Shown: positions 28,010 through 40,900 of the stretch, piece by piece | How positions within the stretch are numbered: the stretch's first letter is position 1 | Layout of the letters: each line of letters opens with the position of its first letter | NCBI GenBank assembly: GCA_026008535.1 | Contig: BRKX01000013.1 | Coordinates: 58,911,726-58,975,725, forward strand | Length of the DNA stretch: 64,000 bases | Origin: Perilla frutescens | Lineage: Eukaryota > Streptophyta > Magnoliopsida > Lamiales > Lamiaceae | Reading direction: 5' to 3' | Made by a program: the position numbers and the translations under genes | The notes under the pieces: generated by a model | Told to the model about the DNA's origin: nothing | What the model saw: only the letters and a program-made list of their open reading frames with translations | Database searches by the model: none

Positions 28010-28512
28010 GTTCAAAAATGCTAGATTTGATAAAAATCCCGACGGTCACACAGGGTCCGAACATGTCGTGACCCGGGCACTACACAAAATGCTACGTTTT
28101 TGGAAATCAACTTTAAAACCTTGTAGATGTTGACACAAAATGAGTTTCTAGGATTTTTGATTTTGATTTCTAGATGATAGATATTTGAGTTAGGGTTCCA
28201 ACGCAACAAGAATTGCAGGCATCGGATAACTATGGAGAGACTTATAGTCGTTTTACTGACGACTGCTAGAAAACGGGGGCCGAATATGGCCGACGGATTT
28301 GAAAATTTGATTCTTTCCGAAACCGGACGAATTAGGCCAACATGAGCATATGCATTCTTTCATAATTGTTCCTAGAATTCAAAAATACTAAATTCGATGT
28401 CAATTCCACCGATCAGCCCTTTGGCCCAGGCTCGAAAATATAATTGTTGAAAACCGAATGAATTAGGATAGGATAATATAAGTATATGGTTTGATTCATA
28501 ATTGATTGTAGT
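28010..28512. repeat. Monomer with 35-bp deletion ending at the hairpin right arm
   Basis: Near 28411-28425 the sequence runs CCGATCAG then CCCTTTGGCCC. Compared with its partner at 31604, 35 bp covering GGCGCC, the 12-bp palindrome and the hairpin left arm and loop are lost. The monomer also has the 6-bp gain (TTTTGATTTTGATTTC, near 28155) and the 5-bp gain (AGGATAGGAT, near 28464). Its net length is 503 bp. Confidence 0.87.
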
Positions 28513-30023
28513 GTTCAAAAATGCTAGATTTGATAAAAATCCCGACGGTCACACAGGGCCCGAACATGTCGTGACCCGGGCACTACACAAAATGCTACGT
28601 TTTTGGAAATCAACTTTAAAACCTTGTAGATTTTGACACAAAATGAGTTTCTAGGATTTTTCATTTCTAGATGATAGATATTTGAGTTAGGGTTCCAATG
28701 CAACAAGAATTGCAGGCAGCGGATACCTATGGAGAGACTTATAGTCGTTTTACTGACGACTGCTAGAAAACGGGGGTCGAATCTGGCCGACGGGATTGAA
28801 AATTTAATTCTTTCCGAAACCGGACGAATTAGGCCAACATGAGCATATGCATTCTTTCATAATTGTTCCTAGAGTTCAAAAATACTAAATTCGATAAAAA
28901 TTCCACCGGTCACCCCGGCGCCAAATTTGGCCACCGGCCAAAGGGGTATCCCTTTGGCACAGGCTTGAAAATATAAGTGTTCAAAACCGAACGAATTAGG
29001 ATAATATAAGAATATGGTTTGATTCATAATTGATTTTAGTGTTCAAAAATGCTAGATTTTATAAAAATCCCGACGGTCACACAGGGCCCGAACATGACGT
29101 GACCCGGGCACTACACAAAATACTACGTTTTTTGAAATCAACTTTAAAACCTTGTAGATGTTGAGACAAAATGAGTTTGTAGGATTTTTCATTTCTAGAT
29201 GATAGATATTTGAGTTAGGGTTCCAACGCAACAAGAATTGCAGGCATCGGATACCTATGGAGAGACTTATAGTCGTTTTACTGACGACTGCTAGAAAACG
29301 GGGGCCGAATATGGCCGACGGACTTGAAAATTTGATTCTTTCCGAAACCGGACGAATTAGGCCAACATGAGCATATGCATTCTTTCATAATTGTTCCTAG
29401 AATTCAAAAATACTAAATTCGATGTAAATTCCACCGGTCACCAAGGCGCCAAATTTGGCCACCGGTCAAAGGGTATCCCTTTGGCCCAGGCTCGAAAATA
29501 TAAGTGTTGAAAACCGAACGAATTAGGATAATATAAGTATATGGTTTGATTCATAATTGATTGTAGTGTTCAAAAATGCTAGATTTGATAAAAATCCCGA
29601 CGGTCACACAGGGCCCGAACATGTCGTGACCCGAGCACTACACAAATTGTTACGTTTTTGGAAATCAAATTTAAAACCTTGTAGATGTTGACACAAAATG
29701 AGTTTCTAGGATTTTTCATTTCTAGATGATAGATATTTGAGTTAGGGTTCCAACGCAACAAGAATTGCAGGCATCAAATACCTATGGAGAGACTTAATGT
29801 CGTTTTACTGACGACTGCTAGAAAACGGGGGCCGAATATGGCCGACGGACTTGAAAATTTGATTCTTTCCGAAACCGGACGAATTACACCGGTCACCCCG
29901 GCGCCAAATTTGGCCACCGGCCAAAGGGGTATCCCTTTGGCACAGGCTCGAAAATATAAGTGTTCAAAACCGAATGAATTAGGATAATATAAGAATATGG
30001 TTTGATTCATAATTAATTTTAGT
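28513..30023. repeat. Segment related to 36867-38448
   Basis: The monomers at 28513, 29041 and 29568 match those at 36867, 37395 and 37921 at an offset of about 8,353 bp. Shared rare variants are CCAATGCAACAAG, GGCACAGGCTTGAAAAT, GCTAGATTTTATAAAAATCC, AAAATACTACG, GTTGAGACAAAATGAG with TTTGTAGG, and the linked set CCCGAGCACTAC, AAATTGTTACG, TCAAATTTAAAACC. Intervening sequence belongs to other variants, so this is a dispersed rather than a tandem copy. Confidence 0.8.
29568..30023. repeat. Monomer with 72-bp deletion across subunits 2 and 3
   Basis: At about 29886 CGAATTA joins CACCGGTCACC. The 72 bp holding the end of subunit 2 and the start of subunit 3 are missing, giving a 456-bp monomer. 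The deletion creates a chance plus-strand open frame of 67 codons at 29784-29987, which I do not regard as a gene. Up to the deletion this monomer matches the one at 37921. Confidence 0.9.
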
Positions 30024-32669
30024 GTTCAAAAATGCTAGATTTGATAAAAATCCCGACGGTCACACAGGGCCCGAACATGACGTGACCGCACTACACAAAA
30101 TGCTACGTTTTTTGAAATCAATTTTAAAACCTTGTAGATGTTCACACAAAATGAGTTTCTAGGTTTTTTCATTTCTAGATGATAGATATTTGAGTTAGGG
30201 TTCCAACGTAACAAGAATTGCAGGCATCGGATACCTATGGAGAGACTTATAGTCGTTTTACTGACGACTGCTAGAAAACGGGGGCCGAATATGGCCGACG
30301 GACTTGAAAATTTGATTCTTTCCGAAACCGGACGAATTAGGCCAACATGAGCAAATGCATTCTTTCATAATTTTTCCTAGAATTCAAAAATACTAAATTC
30401 GTCGAAAATTCCACCGGTCACTCCGGCGCCAAATTTGGCCACCGGCCAAAGGGGTATCCCTTTGGCACAGGCTCGAAAATATAAGTGTTGAAAACCGAAT
30501 GAATTAGGATAATATAAGAATATGGTTTGATTCATAATTGATTTTAGTGTTCAAAAATGCTAGATTTGATAAAAATCCCGACGGTCACACAGGGCCCGAA
30601 CATGACGTGACCCGGGCACTACACAAAATGCTACGTTTTTGGAAATCAACTTTAAAACCTTGTAGATGTTGACACAAAATGAGTTTCTAGGATTTTTCAT
30701 TTCTAGATGATAGATATTTGAGTTAGGGTTCCAACGCAACAAGAATTGCAGGCATCGGATAACTATGGAGAGACTTATAGTCGTTTTACTGACGACTGCT
30801 AGAAAACGGGGGCCGAATCTGGCCGACGGGCTTGAAAATTTAATTCTTTCCGAAACCGAACGAATTAGGCCAACATGAGCATATGCATTCTTTCATAATT
30901 GTTCCTAGAGTTCAAAAATACTAAATTCGATAAAAATTCCACCGGTCACCCCGGCGCCAAATTTGGCCACCGGCCAAAGGGGTATCCTTTGGCACAGGCT
31001 CGAAAATATAATTGTTCAAAACCGAATGAATTAGGATAATATAAGAATATGGTTTGATTCATAATTGATTTTAGTGTTCAGAAATGCTAGATTTGATAAA
31101 AATCCCGACGGTCACACAGGGCCCGAACATGACGTGACCCGGGCACTACACAAAATGCTACGTTTTTTGAAATCAACTTTAAAACCTTGTAGATGTTGAC
31201 AGAAAATGAGTTTCTAGGATTTTTCATTTCTAGATGATAGATATTTGAGTTAGGGTTCCTACGCAACAAGAATTGCAGGTATCGGATACCTATGGAGAGA
31301 CTTATAGTCGTTTTACTGACGACTGCTAGAAAACGGGGGCCGAGTCTGGCCGACGGGCTTGAAAATTTGATTCTTTCCGAAACCGGACGAATTAGGCCAA
31401 CATGAGCATATGGATTCATTCATAATTGTTCCTAGAGTTCAAAAATACTAAATTCAATGGAAATTCCACCGGTCACCCCGGCGCCAAATTTGGCCACCGG
31501 CCAAAGGGATATCCCTTTGGCACATGCTCGAAAATATAAGTGTTCAAAACCGAATGAATTAGGATAATATAAGTATATGGTTTGATTCATAATTGATTGT
31601 AGTGTTCAAAAATGCTAGATTTGATAAAAATCCCGACGGTCACACAGGGCCCGAACATGTCGGGACCCGGGCACTACACAAAATGCTACGTTTTTGGAAA
31701 TCAACTTTAAAACCTTGTAGATGTTGACACAAAATGAGTTTCTAGGATTTTTGATTTTGATTTCTAGATGATAGATATTTGAGTTAGGGTTCCAACGCAA
31801 CAAGAATTGCAGGCATCGGATAACTATGGAGAGACTTATAGTCGTTTTACTGACGACTGCTAGAAAACGGGTGCCGAATATGGCCGACGGATTTGAAAAT
31901 TTGATTCTTTCCGAAACCGGACGAATTAGGCCAACATGAGCATATGCATTCTTTCATAATTGTTCCTAGAATTCAAAAATACTAAATTCGATGTCAATTC
32001 CACCGGTCAGTAAGGCGCCAAATTTGGCCACCGGCCAAAGGGTATCCCTTTGGCCCAGGCTCGAAAATATAAGTGTTGAAAACCGAATGAATTAGGATAG
32101 GATAATATAAGTATATGGTTTGATTCATAATTGATTGTAGTGTTCAAAAATGCTAGATTTGATAAAAATCCCGACGGTCACACAGGGCCCGAACATGTCG
32201 TGACCCGGGCACTACACAAAATGCTACGTTTTTGGAAATCAACTTTAAAACCTTGTAGATGTTGACACAAAATGAGTTTCTAGGATTTTTCATTTCTAGA
32301 TGATAGATATTTGAGTTAGGGTTCCAACGCAACAAGAATTGCAGGTATCGGATACCTATGGAGAGACTTATAGTCGTTTTACTGACGACTGCTAGAAAAC
32401 GGGGGTCGAATCTGGCCGACGGGATTGAAAATTTAATTCTTTCCGAAACCGGACGAATTAGGCCAACATGAGCATATGGATTCATTCATAATTGTTCCTA
32501 GAGTTCAAAAATACTAAATTCGATGAAAATTCCACCGGTCACCCCGGCGCCAAATTTGGCCACCGGCCAAAGGGGTATCCCTTTGGCACATGCTCGAAAA
32601 TATAAGTGTTCAAAACCGAATGAATTAGGATAATATAAGTATATGGTTTGATTCATAATTGATTGTAGT

Positions 32670-35600
32670 GTTCAAAAATGCTAGATTTGATAAAAATCGC
32701 GACGGTCACACAGGGCCCGAACATGACGTGACCGCACTACATAAAATGCTATGTTTTTTGAAATCAATTTTAAAACCTTGTAGATGTTGACACAAAATGA
32801 GTTTCTAGGTTTTTTCATTTCTAGATGATAAATATTTGAGTTAGGGTTCCAACGTAACAAGAATTGCTGGCATCGGATACCTATGGAGAGACTTATAGTC
32901 GTTTTACTGACGACTGCTAGAAAACGGTGGCCGAATATGGCCGACGGACTTGAAAATTTGATTCTTTCCGAAACCGGACGAATTAGGCCAACATGAGCAT
33001 ATGCATTCTTTCATAATTTTTCCTAGAATTCAAAAATACTAAATTCGTCGAAAATTCCACCGGTCACTCCGGCGCCAAATTTGGCCACCGGCCAAAGGGG
33101 TATCCCTTTGGCACAGGCTCGAAAATATAAGTGTTGAAAACCGAATGAATTAGGATAATATAAGAATATGGTTTGATTCATAATTGATTTTAGTGTTCAA
33201 AAATGCTAGATTTGATAAAAATCCCGACGGTCACACAGGGCCCGAACATGACGTGACCCGGGCACTACACAAAATGCTACGTTTTTGGAAATCAACTTTA
33301 AAACCTTGTAGATGTTGACACAAAATGAGTTTCTAGGATTTTTCATTTCTAGATGATAGATATTTGAGTTAGGGTTCCAACGCAACAAGAATTGCAGGCA
33401 TCGGATACCTATGGAGAGACTTATAGTCGTTTTACTGACGACTGCTAGAAAACGGGGGCCGAATATGGCCGACGGACTTAAAAATTTGATTCTTTCCGAA
33501 ACCGGACGAATTAGGCCAACATGAGCATATGCATTCTTTCATAATTGTTCCTAGAATTCAAAAATACTAAATTCGATATCAATTCCACCGGTCACCAAGG
33601 CGCCAAATTTGGCCACCGGCCAAAGGGATTAGCCGAGGCTCGAAAATATAAGTGTTGAAAACCGAATGAATTAGGATAATATAAGTATATGGTTTGATTC
33701 ATAATTGATTGTAGTGTTCAAAAATGCTAGATTTGATAAAAATCCCGACGGTCACACAGGGCCCGAACATGTCGTGACCCGGGCACTAAACAAAATGCTA
33801 CGTTTTTGGAAATCAAATTTAAAACCTTGTAGATGTTGACACAAAATGAGTTTCTAGGATTTTTGATTTCAAGATGATAGATATTTGAGTTAGGGTTCCA
33901 ACGCAACAAGAATTGCTGGCATCGGATAACTATGGAGAGACTTATAGTCGTTTTACTGACGACTGCTAGAAAACGGGGGCCGAATATGGCCGACGGATTT
34001 GAAAATTTGATTCTTTCCGAAACTGGACGAATTAGGCCAACATGAGCATATGCATTCTTTCATAATTGTTCCTAGAATTCAAAAATACTAAATTCAATGT
34101 CAATTCCACCGGTCAGCAAGGCGCCAAATTTGGCCACCGGCCAAAGGGTATCCCTTTGGCCCAGGCTCGAAAATATAAGTGTTGAAAACCGAATGAATTA
34201 GGATAATATAAGAATATGGTTTGATTCATAATTGATTTTAGTGTTCAAAAATGCTAGATTTGATAAAAATCCCGACGGTCACACAGGGCCCGAACATGAC
34301 GTGACCCGGGCACTACACAAAATGCTACATTTTTGGAAATCAAAATTAAAACCTTGTAGATGTTGACACAAAATGAGTTTCTAGGATTTTTCATTTCTAG
34401 ATGATAGATATTTGAGTTAGGGTTCCAACGCAACAAGAATTGCAGGCATCGGATACCTATGGAGAGACTTATAGTCGTTTTACTGACGACTGCTAGAAAA
34501 CGGGGGCCGAATATGGCCGACGGACTTGAAAATTTGATTCTTTTCGAAACCAGACGAATTAGGCCAACATTAGCATATGCATTCTTTCATAATTTTTCCT
34601 AGAATTCAAAAATACTAAATTCGTCGAAAATTCCACCGGTCACTCCGGCGCCAAATTTGGCCACCGGCCAAAGGGGTATCCCTTTGGCACAGGCTCGAAA
34701 ATATAAGTGTTGAAAACCGAATGAATTAGGATAATATAAGAATATGGTTTGATTCATAATTGATTTTAGTGTTCAAAAATGCTAGATTTGATAAAAATTC
34801 CGACGGTCACACAGGGCCCAAACATGATGTGACCCGGGCACTACACAAAATGCTACGTTTTTGGAAATCAACTTTAAAACCTTGTAGATGTTGACACAAA
34901 ATGAGTTTCTAGGATTTTTCATTTCTAGATGATAGATATTTGAGTTAGGGTTCCAACGCAACAAGAATTGCAGGCATCGGATACCTATGGAGAGACTAAT
35001 AGTCGTTTTAGTAACGACTGCTAGAAAACGGGGGCCGAATATGGCCGACGGACTTGAAAATTTGATTCTTTCCGAAACCGGACGAATTAGGCCAACATGA
35101 GCATATGCATTCTTTCATAATTGTTCCTAGAATTCAAAAATACTAAATTCGATATCAATTCCACCGGTCACCAAGGCGCCAAATTTGGCCACCGGCCAAA
35201 GGGATTAGCCGAGGCTCGAAAATATAAGTGTTGAAAACAGAATGAATTAGGATAATATAAGTATATGGTTTGATTCATAATTGATTGTAGTGTTCAAAAA
35301 TGCTAGATTTGATAAAAATCCCGACGGTCACACAGGGCCCGAACATGTCGTGACCCGGGCACTACACAAAATGCTACGTTTTTGGAAATCAACTTTAAAA
35401 CCTTGTAGATGTTGACACAAAATGAGTTTCTAGGATTTTTGATTTCTAGATGATAGATATTTGAGTTAGGGTTCCAACGCAACAAGAATTGCAGGCATCG
35501 GATAACTATGGAGAGACTTATAGTCGTTTTACTGACGACTGCTAGAAAACGGGGGCCGAATATGGCCGACGAATTTGAAAATTTGATTCTTTCCGAAACC

Positions 35601-37920
35601 GGACGAATTAGGCCAACATGAGCATATGCATTCTTTCATAATTGTTCCTAGAATTCAAAAATACTAAATTCAATGTCAATTCCACCGGTCAGCAAGGCGC
35701 CAAATTTGGCCACCGGCCAAAGGGATTAGCCGAGGCTCGAAAATATAAGTGTTGAAAACCGAATGAATTAGGATAATATAAGTATATGGTTTGATTCATA
35801 ATTGATTGTAGTGTTCAAAAATGCTAGATTTGATAAAAATCCCGACGGTCACACTGGGCCCGAACATGTCGTGACCCGGGCACTACACAAAATGCTACGT
35901 TTTTGGAAATCAACTTTAAAACCTTGTAGATCTTGACACAAAATGAGTTTCTAGGATTTTTCATTTGTAGATGATAGATATTTGAGTTAGGGTTCCAATG
36001 CAACAAGAATTGCAGGCATCGGATACCTATGGAGAGACTTATAGTCGTTTTACTGACGACTGCTAGAAAACGGGGGCCGAATCTGGCCGACGGGATTGAA
36101 AATTTAATACTTTCCGAAACCGGACGAATTAGGCCAACATGAGCATATTCATTCTTTCATAATTGTTCCTAGAGTTCAAAAATACTAAATTCGATAAAAA
36201 TTCCACCGGTCACCCCGGCGCCAAATTTGGCCACCGGCCAAAGGGGTATCCCTTTGGCACAGGCTCGAAAATATAAGTGTTCAAAACCGAATGAATTAGG
36301 ATAATATAAGAATATGGTTTGATTCATAATTAATTTTAGTGTTCAAAAATGCTAGATTTGATAAAAATCCCGACGGTCACACAGGGCCCGAACATGACGT
36401 GACCCGGGCACTACACAAAATGCTACGTTTTTTGAAATCAATTTTAAAACCTTGTAGATGTTGACACAAAATGAGTTTCTAGGATTTTCATTTCTAGATG
36501 ATAGATATTTGAGTTAGGGTTCCAACGCAACAAGAATTGCAGGCATCGGATACCTATGGAGAGACTTATAGTCGTTTTACTGACGACTGCTAGAAAACGG
36601 GGGCCGAATATGGCCGACGGACTTGAAAATTTGATTCTTTCCGAAACCGGACGAATTAGGCCAACATGAGCATATGCATTCTTTCATAATTGTTCCTAGA
36701 ATTCAAAAATACTAAATTCGATATCAATTCCACCGGTCACCAAGGCGCCAAATTTGGCCACCGGCCAAAGGGTATCCCTTTGGCCCAGGCTCGAAAATAT
36801 AAGTGTTGAAAACCGAATGAATTAGGATAATATAAGTATATGGTTTGATTCATAATTGATTGTAGTGTTCAAAAATGCTAGATTTGATAAAAATCCCGAC
36901 GGTCACACTGGGCCCGAACATGTCGTGACCCGGGCACTACACAAAATGCTACGTTTTTGGAAATCAACTTTAAAACCTTGTAGATGTTGACACAAAATGA
37001 GTTTCTAGGATTTTTCATTTCTAGATGATAGATATTTGAGTTAGGGTTCCAATGCAACAAGAATTGCAGGCATCGGATACCTATGGAGAGACTTATAGTC
37101 GTTTTACTGACGACTGCTAGAAAACGGGGGCCGAATCTGGCCGACGGGATTGAAAATTTAATTCTTTCCGAAACCGGACGAATTAGGCCAACATGAGCAT
37201 ATGCATTCTTTCATAATTGTTCCTAGAGTTCAAAAATACTAAATTCGATAAAAATTCCACCGGTCACCCCGGCGCCAAATTTGGCCACCGGCCAAAGGGG
37301 TATCCCTTTGGCACAGGCTTGAAAATATAAGTGTTCAAAACCGAACGAATTAGGATAATATAAGAATATGGTTTGATTCATAATTGATTTTAGTGTTCAA
37401 AAATGCTAGATTTTATAAAAATCCCGACGGTCACACAGGGCCCGAACATGACGTGACTCGGGCACTACAAAAAATACTACGTTTTTTGAAATCAACTTTA
37501 AAACCTTGTAGATGTTGAGACAAAATGAGTTTGTAGGATTTTTCATTTCTAATGATAGATATTTGAGTTAGGGTTCCAACGCAACAAGAATTGCAGGCAT
37601 CGGATACCTATGGAGAGACTTATAGTCGTTTTACTGACGACTGCTAGAAAACGGGGGCCGAATATGGCCGACGGACTTGAAAATTTGATTCTTTCCGAAA
37701 CCGGATGAATTAGGCCAACATGAGCATATGCATTCTTTCATAATTGTTCCTAGAATTCAAAAATACTAAATTCGATGTAAATTCCACCGGTCACCAAGGC
37801 GCCAAATTTGGCCGCCGGTCAAAGGGTATCCCTTTGGCACAGGCTCGAAAATATAAGTGTTGAAAACCGAACGAATTAGGATAATATAAGTATATGGTTT
37901 GATTCATAATTGATTCTAGT
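32670..37920. repeat. Block with a 1,576-bp trimer present twice
   Basis: Monomers start at 32670, 33195, 33716, 34243, 34771, 35292, 35813, 36341, 36867 and 37395. The monomers at 33195, 33716 and 34243 correspond to 34771, 35292 and 35813. A complex indel at the hairpin, AAAGGGATTAGCCGAGGC in place of the right arm, occurs before 33716, 35292 and 35813 and nowhere else that I saw. The monomer at 32670 shares GTGACCGCACTAC (3-bp loss) with the one at 30024. Confidence 0.82.
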
Positions 37921-40900
37921 GTTCAAAAATGCTAGATTTGATAAAAATCCCGACGGTCACACAGGGCCCGAACATGTCGTGACCCGAGCACTACACAAAT
38001 TGTTACGTTTTTGGAAATCAAATTTAAAACCTTGTAGATGTTGACACAAAATGAGTTTCTAGGATTTTTCATTTCTAGATGATAGATATTTGAGTTAGAG
38101 TTCCAACGCAACAAGAATTGCAGGCATCCGATACCTATGGAGAGACTTAAAGTCGTTTTACTGACGACTGCTAGAAAACGGGGGCCGAATATGGCCGACG
38201 GACATGAAAATTTGATTCTTTCCGAAACCGGACGAATTAGGCCAACATGAGAATATGCATTCTTTCATAATTGTTCCTAGAGTTCAAAAATACTAAATTC
38301 GATGAAAATTCCACCGGTAACCCCGGCGCCAAATTTGGCCACCGGCCAAAGGGGTATCCTTTTGGCACAGGCTCGAAAATATAAGTGTTCAAAACCGAAT
38401 GAATTAGGATAATATAAGAATATGGTTTGATTCATAATTAATTTTAGTGTTCAAAAATGCTAGATTTGATAAAAATCCCGACGGTCACACAGGGCCCGAA
38501 CATGACGTGACCCGGGTACTACACAAAATGCTACGTTTTTTGAAATCAATTTTAAAACCTTGTAGATGTTGACACAAAATGAGTTTCTAGGATTTTTCAT
38601 TTCTAGATGATAGATATTTGAGTTAGAGTTCCAACGCAACAAGAATTGCAGGCATCGGATACCTATGGAGAGACTTATAGTCGTTTTACTGACGACTGCT
38701 AGAAAACGGGGGCCGAATATGGCCGACGGACTTGAAAATTTGATTCTTTCCGAAACCGGACGAATTAGGCCAACATGAGCATATGCATTCTTTCATAATT
38801 GTTCCTAGAATTCAAAAATACTAAATTCGATATCAATTCCACCGGTCACCAAGGCGCCAAATTTGGCCACCGGCCAAAGGGTATCCCTTTGGCCCAGGCT
38901 CGAAAATATAAGTGTTGAAAACCGAATGAATTAGGATAATATAAGTATATGGTTTGATTCATAATTGATTGTAGTGTTCAAAAATGCTAGATTTGATAAA
39001 AATCCCGACGGTCACACTGGGCCCGAACATGTCGTGACCCGGGCACTACACAAAATGCTACGTTTTTGGAAATCAACTTTAAAACCTTGTAGATGTTGAC
39101 ACAAAATGAGTTTGTAGGATTTTTCATTTCTAGATGATAGATATTTGAGTTAGGGTTCCAACGCAACAAGAATTGCAGGCATCGGATACCTATGGAGAGA
39201 CTTATAGTCGTTTTACTGACGACTGCTAGAAAACGGGGGCCGAATATGGCCGACGGACTTGAAAATTTTATTCTTTCCGAAACCGGACGAATTAGGCCAA
39301 CATGAGCATATGCATTCTTTCATAATTGTTCCTAGAATTCAAAAATACTAAATTCGATGTAAATTCCACCGGTCACCAAGGCGCCAAATTTGGCCACCGG
39401 TCAAAGGGTATCCCTTTGGCACAGGCTCGAAAATATAAGTGTTGAAAACCGAACGAATTAGGATAATATAAGTATATGGTTTGATTCATAATTGATTCTA
39501 GTGTTCAAAAATGCTAGATTTGTTAAAAATCCCGACGGTCACACAGGGCCCGAACATGTCGTGACCCGAGCACTACACAAATTGTTACGTTTTTGGAAAT
39601 CAACTTTAAAACCTTGTAGATGTTGACACAAAATGAGTTTCTACGATTTTTCATTTCTAGATGATAGATATTTGAGTTAGAGTTCCAACGCAACAAGAAT
39701 TGCAGGCATCCGATACCTATGGAGAGACTTAAAGTCGTTTTACTGACGACTGCTAGAAAACGGGGGCCGAATATGGCCGACGGACTTGAAAATTTTATTC
39801 TTTCCGAAACCGGACGAATTAGGCCAACATGAGAATATGCATTCTTTCATAATTGTTCCTAGAGTTCAAAAATACTAAATTCGATGAAAATTCCACCGGT
39901 CACCCCGGCGCCAAATTTGGCCACCGGCCAAAGGGGTATCCCTTTGGCACAGGCTCGAAAATATAAGTGTTCAAAACCGAATGAATTAGGATAATATAAG
40001 AATATGGTTTGATTCATAATTAATTTTAGTGTTCAAAAATGCTAGATTTGATAAAAATCCCGACGGTCACACAGGGCCCGAACATGACGTGACCCGGGTA
40101 CTACACAAAATGCTACGTTTTTTGAAATCAATTTTAAAACCTTGTAGATGTTGACACAAAATGAGTTTCTAGGATTTTTCATTTCTAGATGATAGATATT
40201 TGAGTTAGGGTTCCAACGCAACAAGAATTGCAGGCATCGGATACCTATGGAGAGACTTATAGTCGTTTTACTGACGACTGCTAGAAAACGGGGGCCGAAT
40301 ATGGCCGACGGACTTGAAAATTTGATTCTTTCCGAAACCGGACGAATTAGGCCAACATGAGCATATGCATTCTTTCATAATTGTTCCTAGAATTCAAAAA
40401 TACTAAATTCGATATCAATTCCACCGGTCACCAAGGCGCCAAATTTGGCCACCGGCCAAAGGGTATCCCTTTGGCCCAGGCTCGAAAATATAAGTGTTGA
40501 AAACCGAATGAATTAGGATAATATAAGTATATGGTTTGATTCATAATTGATTGTAGTGTTCAAAAATGCTAGATTTGATAAAAATCCCGACGGTCACACA
40601 GGGCCCGAACATGTCGTGACCCGGGCACTACACAAAATGCTACGTTTTTGGAAATCAACTTTAAAACCTTGTAGATGTTGACACAAAATGAGTTTGTAGG
40701 ATTTTTCATTTCTAGATGATAGATATTTGAGTTAGGGTTCCAACGCAACAAGAATTGCAGGCATCGGATACCTATGGAGAGACTTATAGTCGTTTTACTG
40801 ACGACTGCTAGAAAACGGGGGCCGAATATGGCCGACGGACTTGAAAATTTTATTCTTTCCGAAACCGGACGAATTAGGCCAACATGAGCATATGCATTCT

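Larger units (their letters stand above)
26421..32669. repeat. Block with a ~1.6-kb segment repeated at 3,594-bp spacing
   Basis: Monomers start at 26421, 26955, 27482, 28010, 28513, 29041, 29568, 30024, 30549, 31076, 31604 and 32142. The monomers at 26955, 27482 and 28010 correspond to those at 30549, 31076 and 31604. Shared rare variants are TGACAGAAAATGAG, GGGGGCCGAGTCTGG, GTATCCTTTGGCAC with ATAATTGTTC, the 6-bp gain TTTTGATTTTGATTTC, and the 5-bp gain TTAGGATAGGATAAT. The next pair (28513 and 32142) sits 35 bp further apart because of a deletion near 28416. Confidence 0.85.

Noticed and set aside
29784..29987. Plus-strand open frame of 67 codons
   Set aside because: It spans the 72-bp deletion junction near 29886 and exists only because that deletion joined two normally separate frames. 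No other monomer has it.
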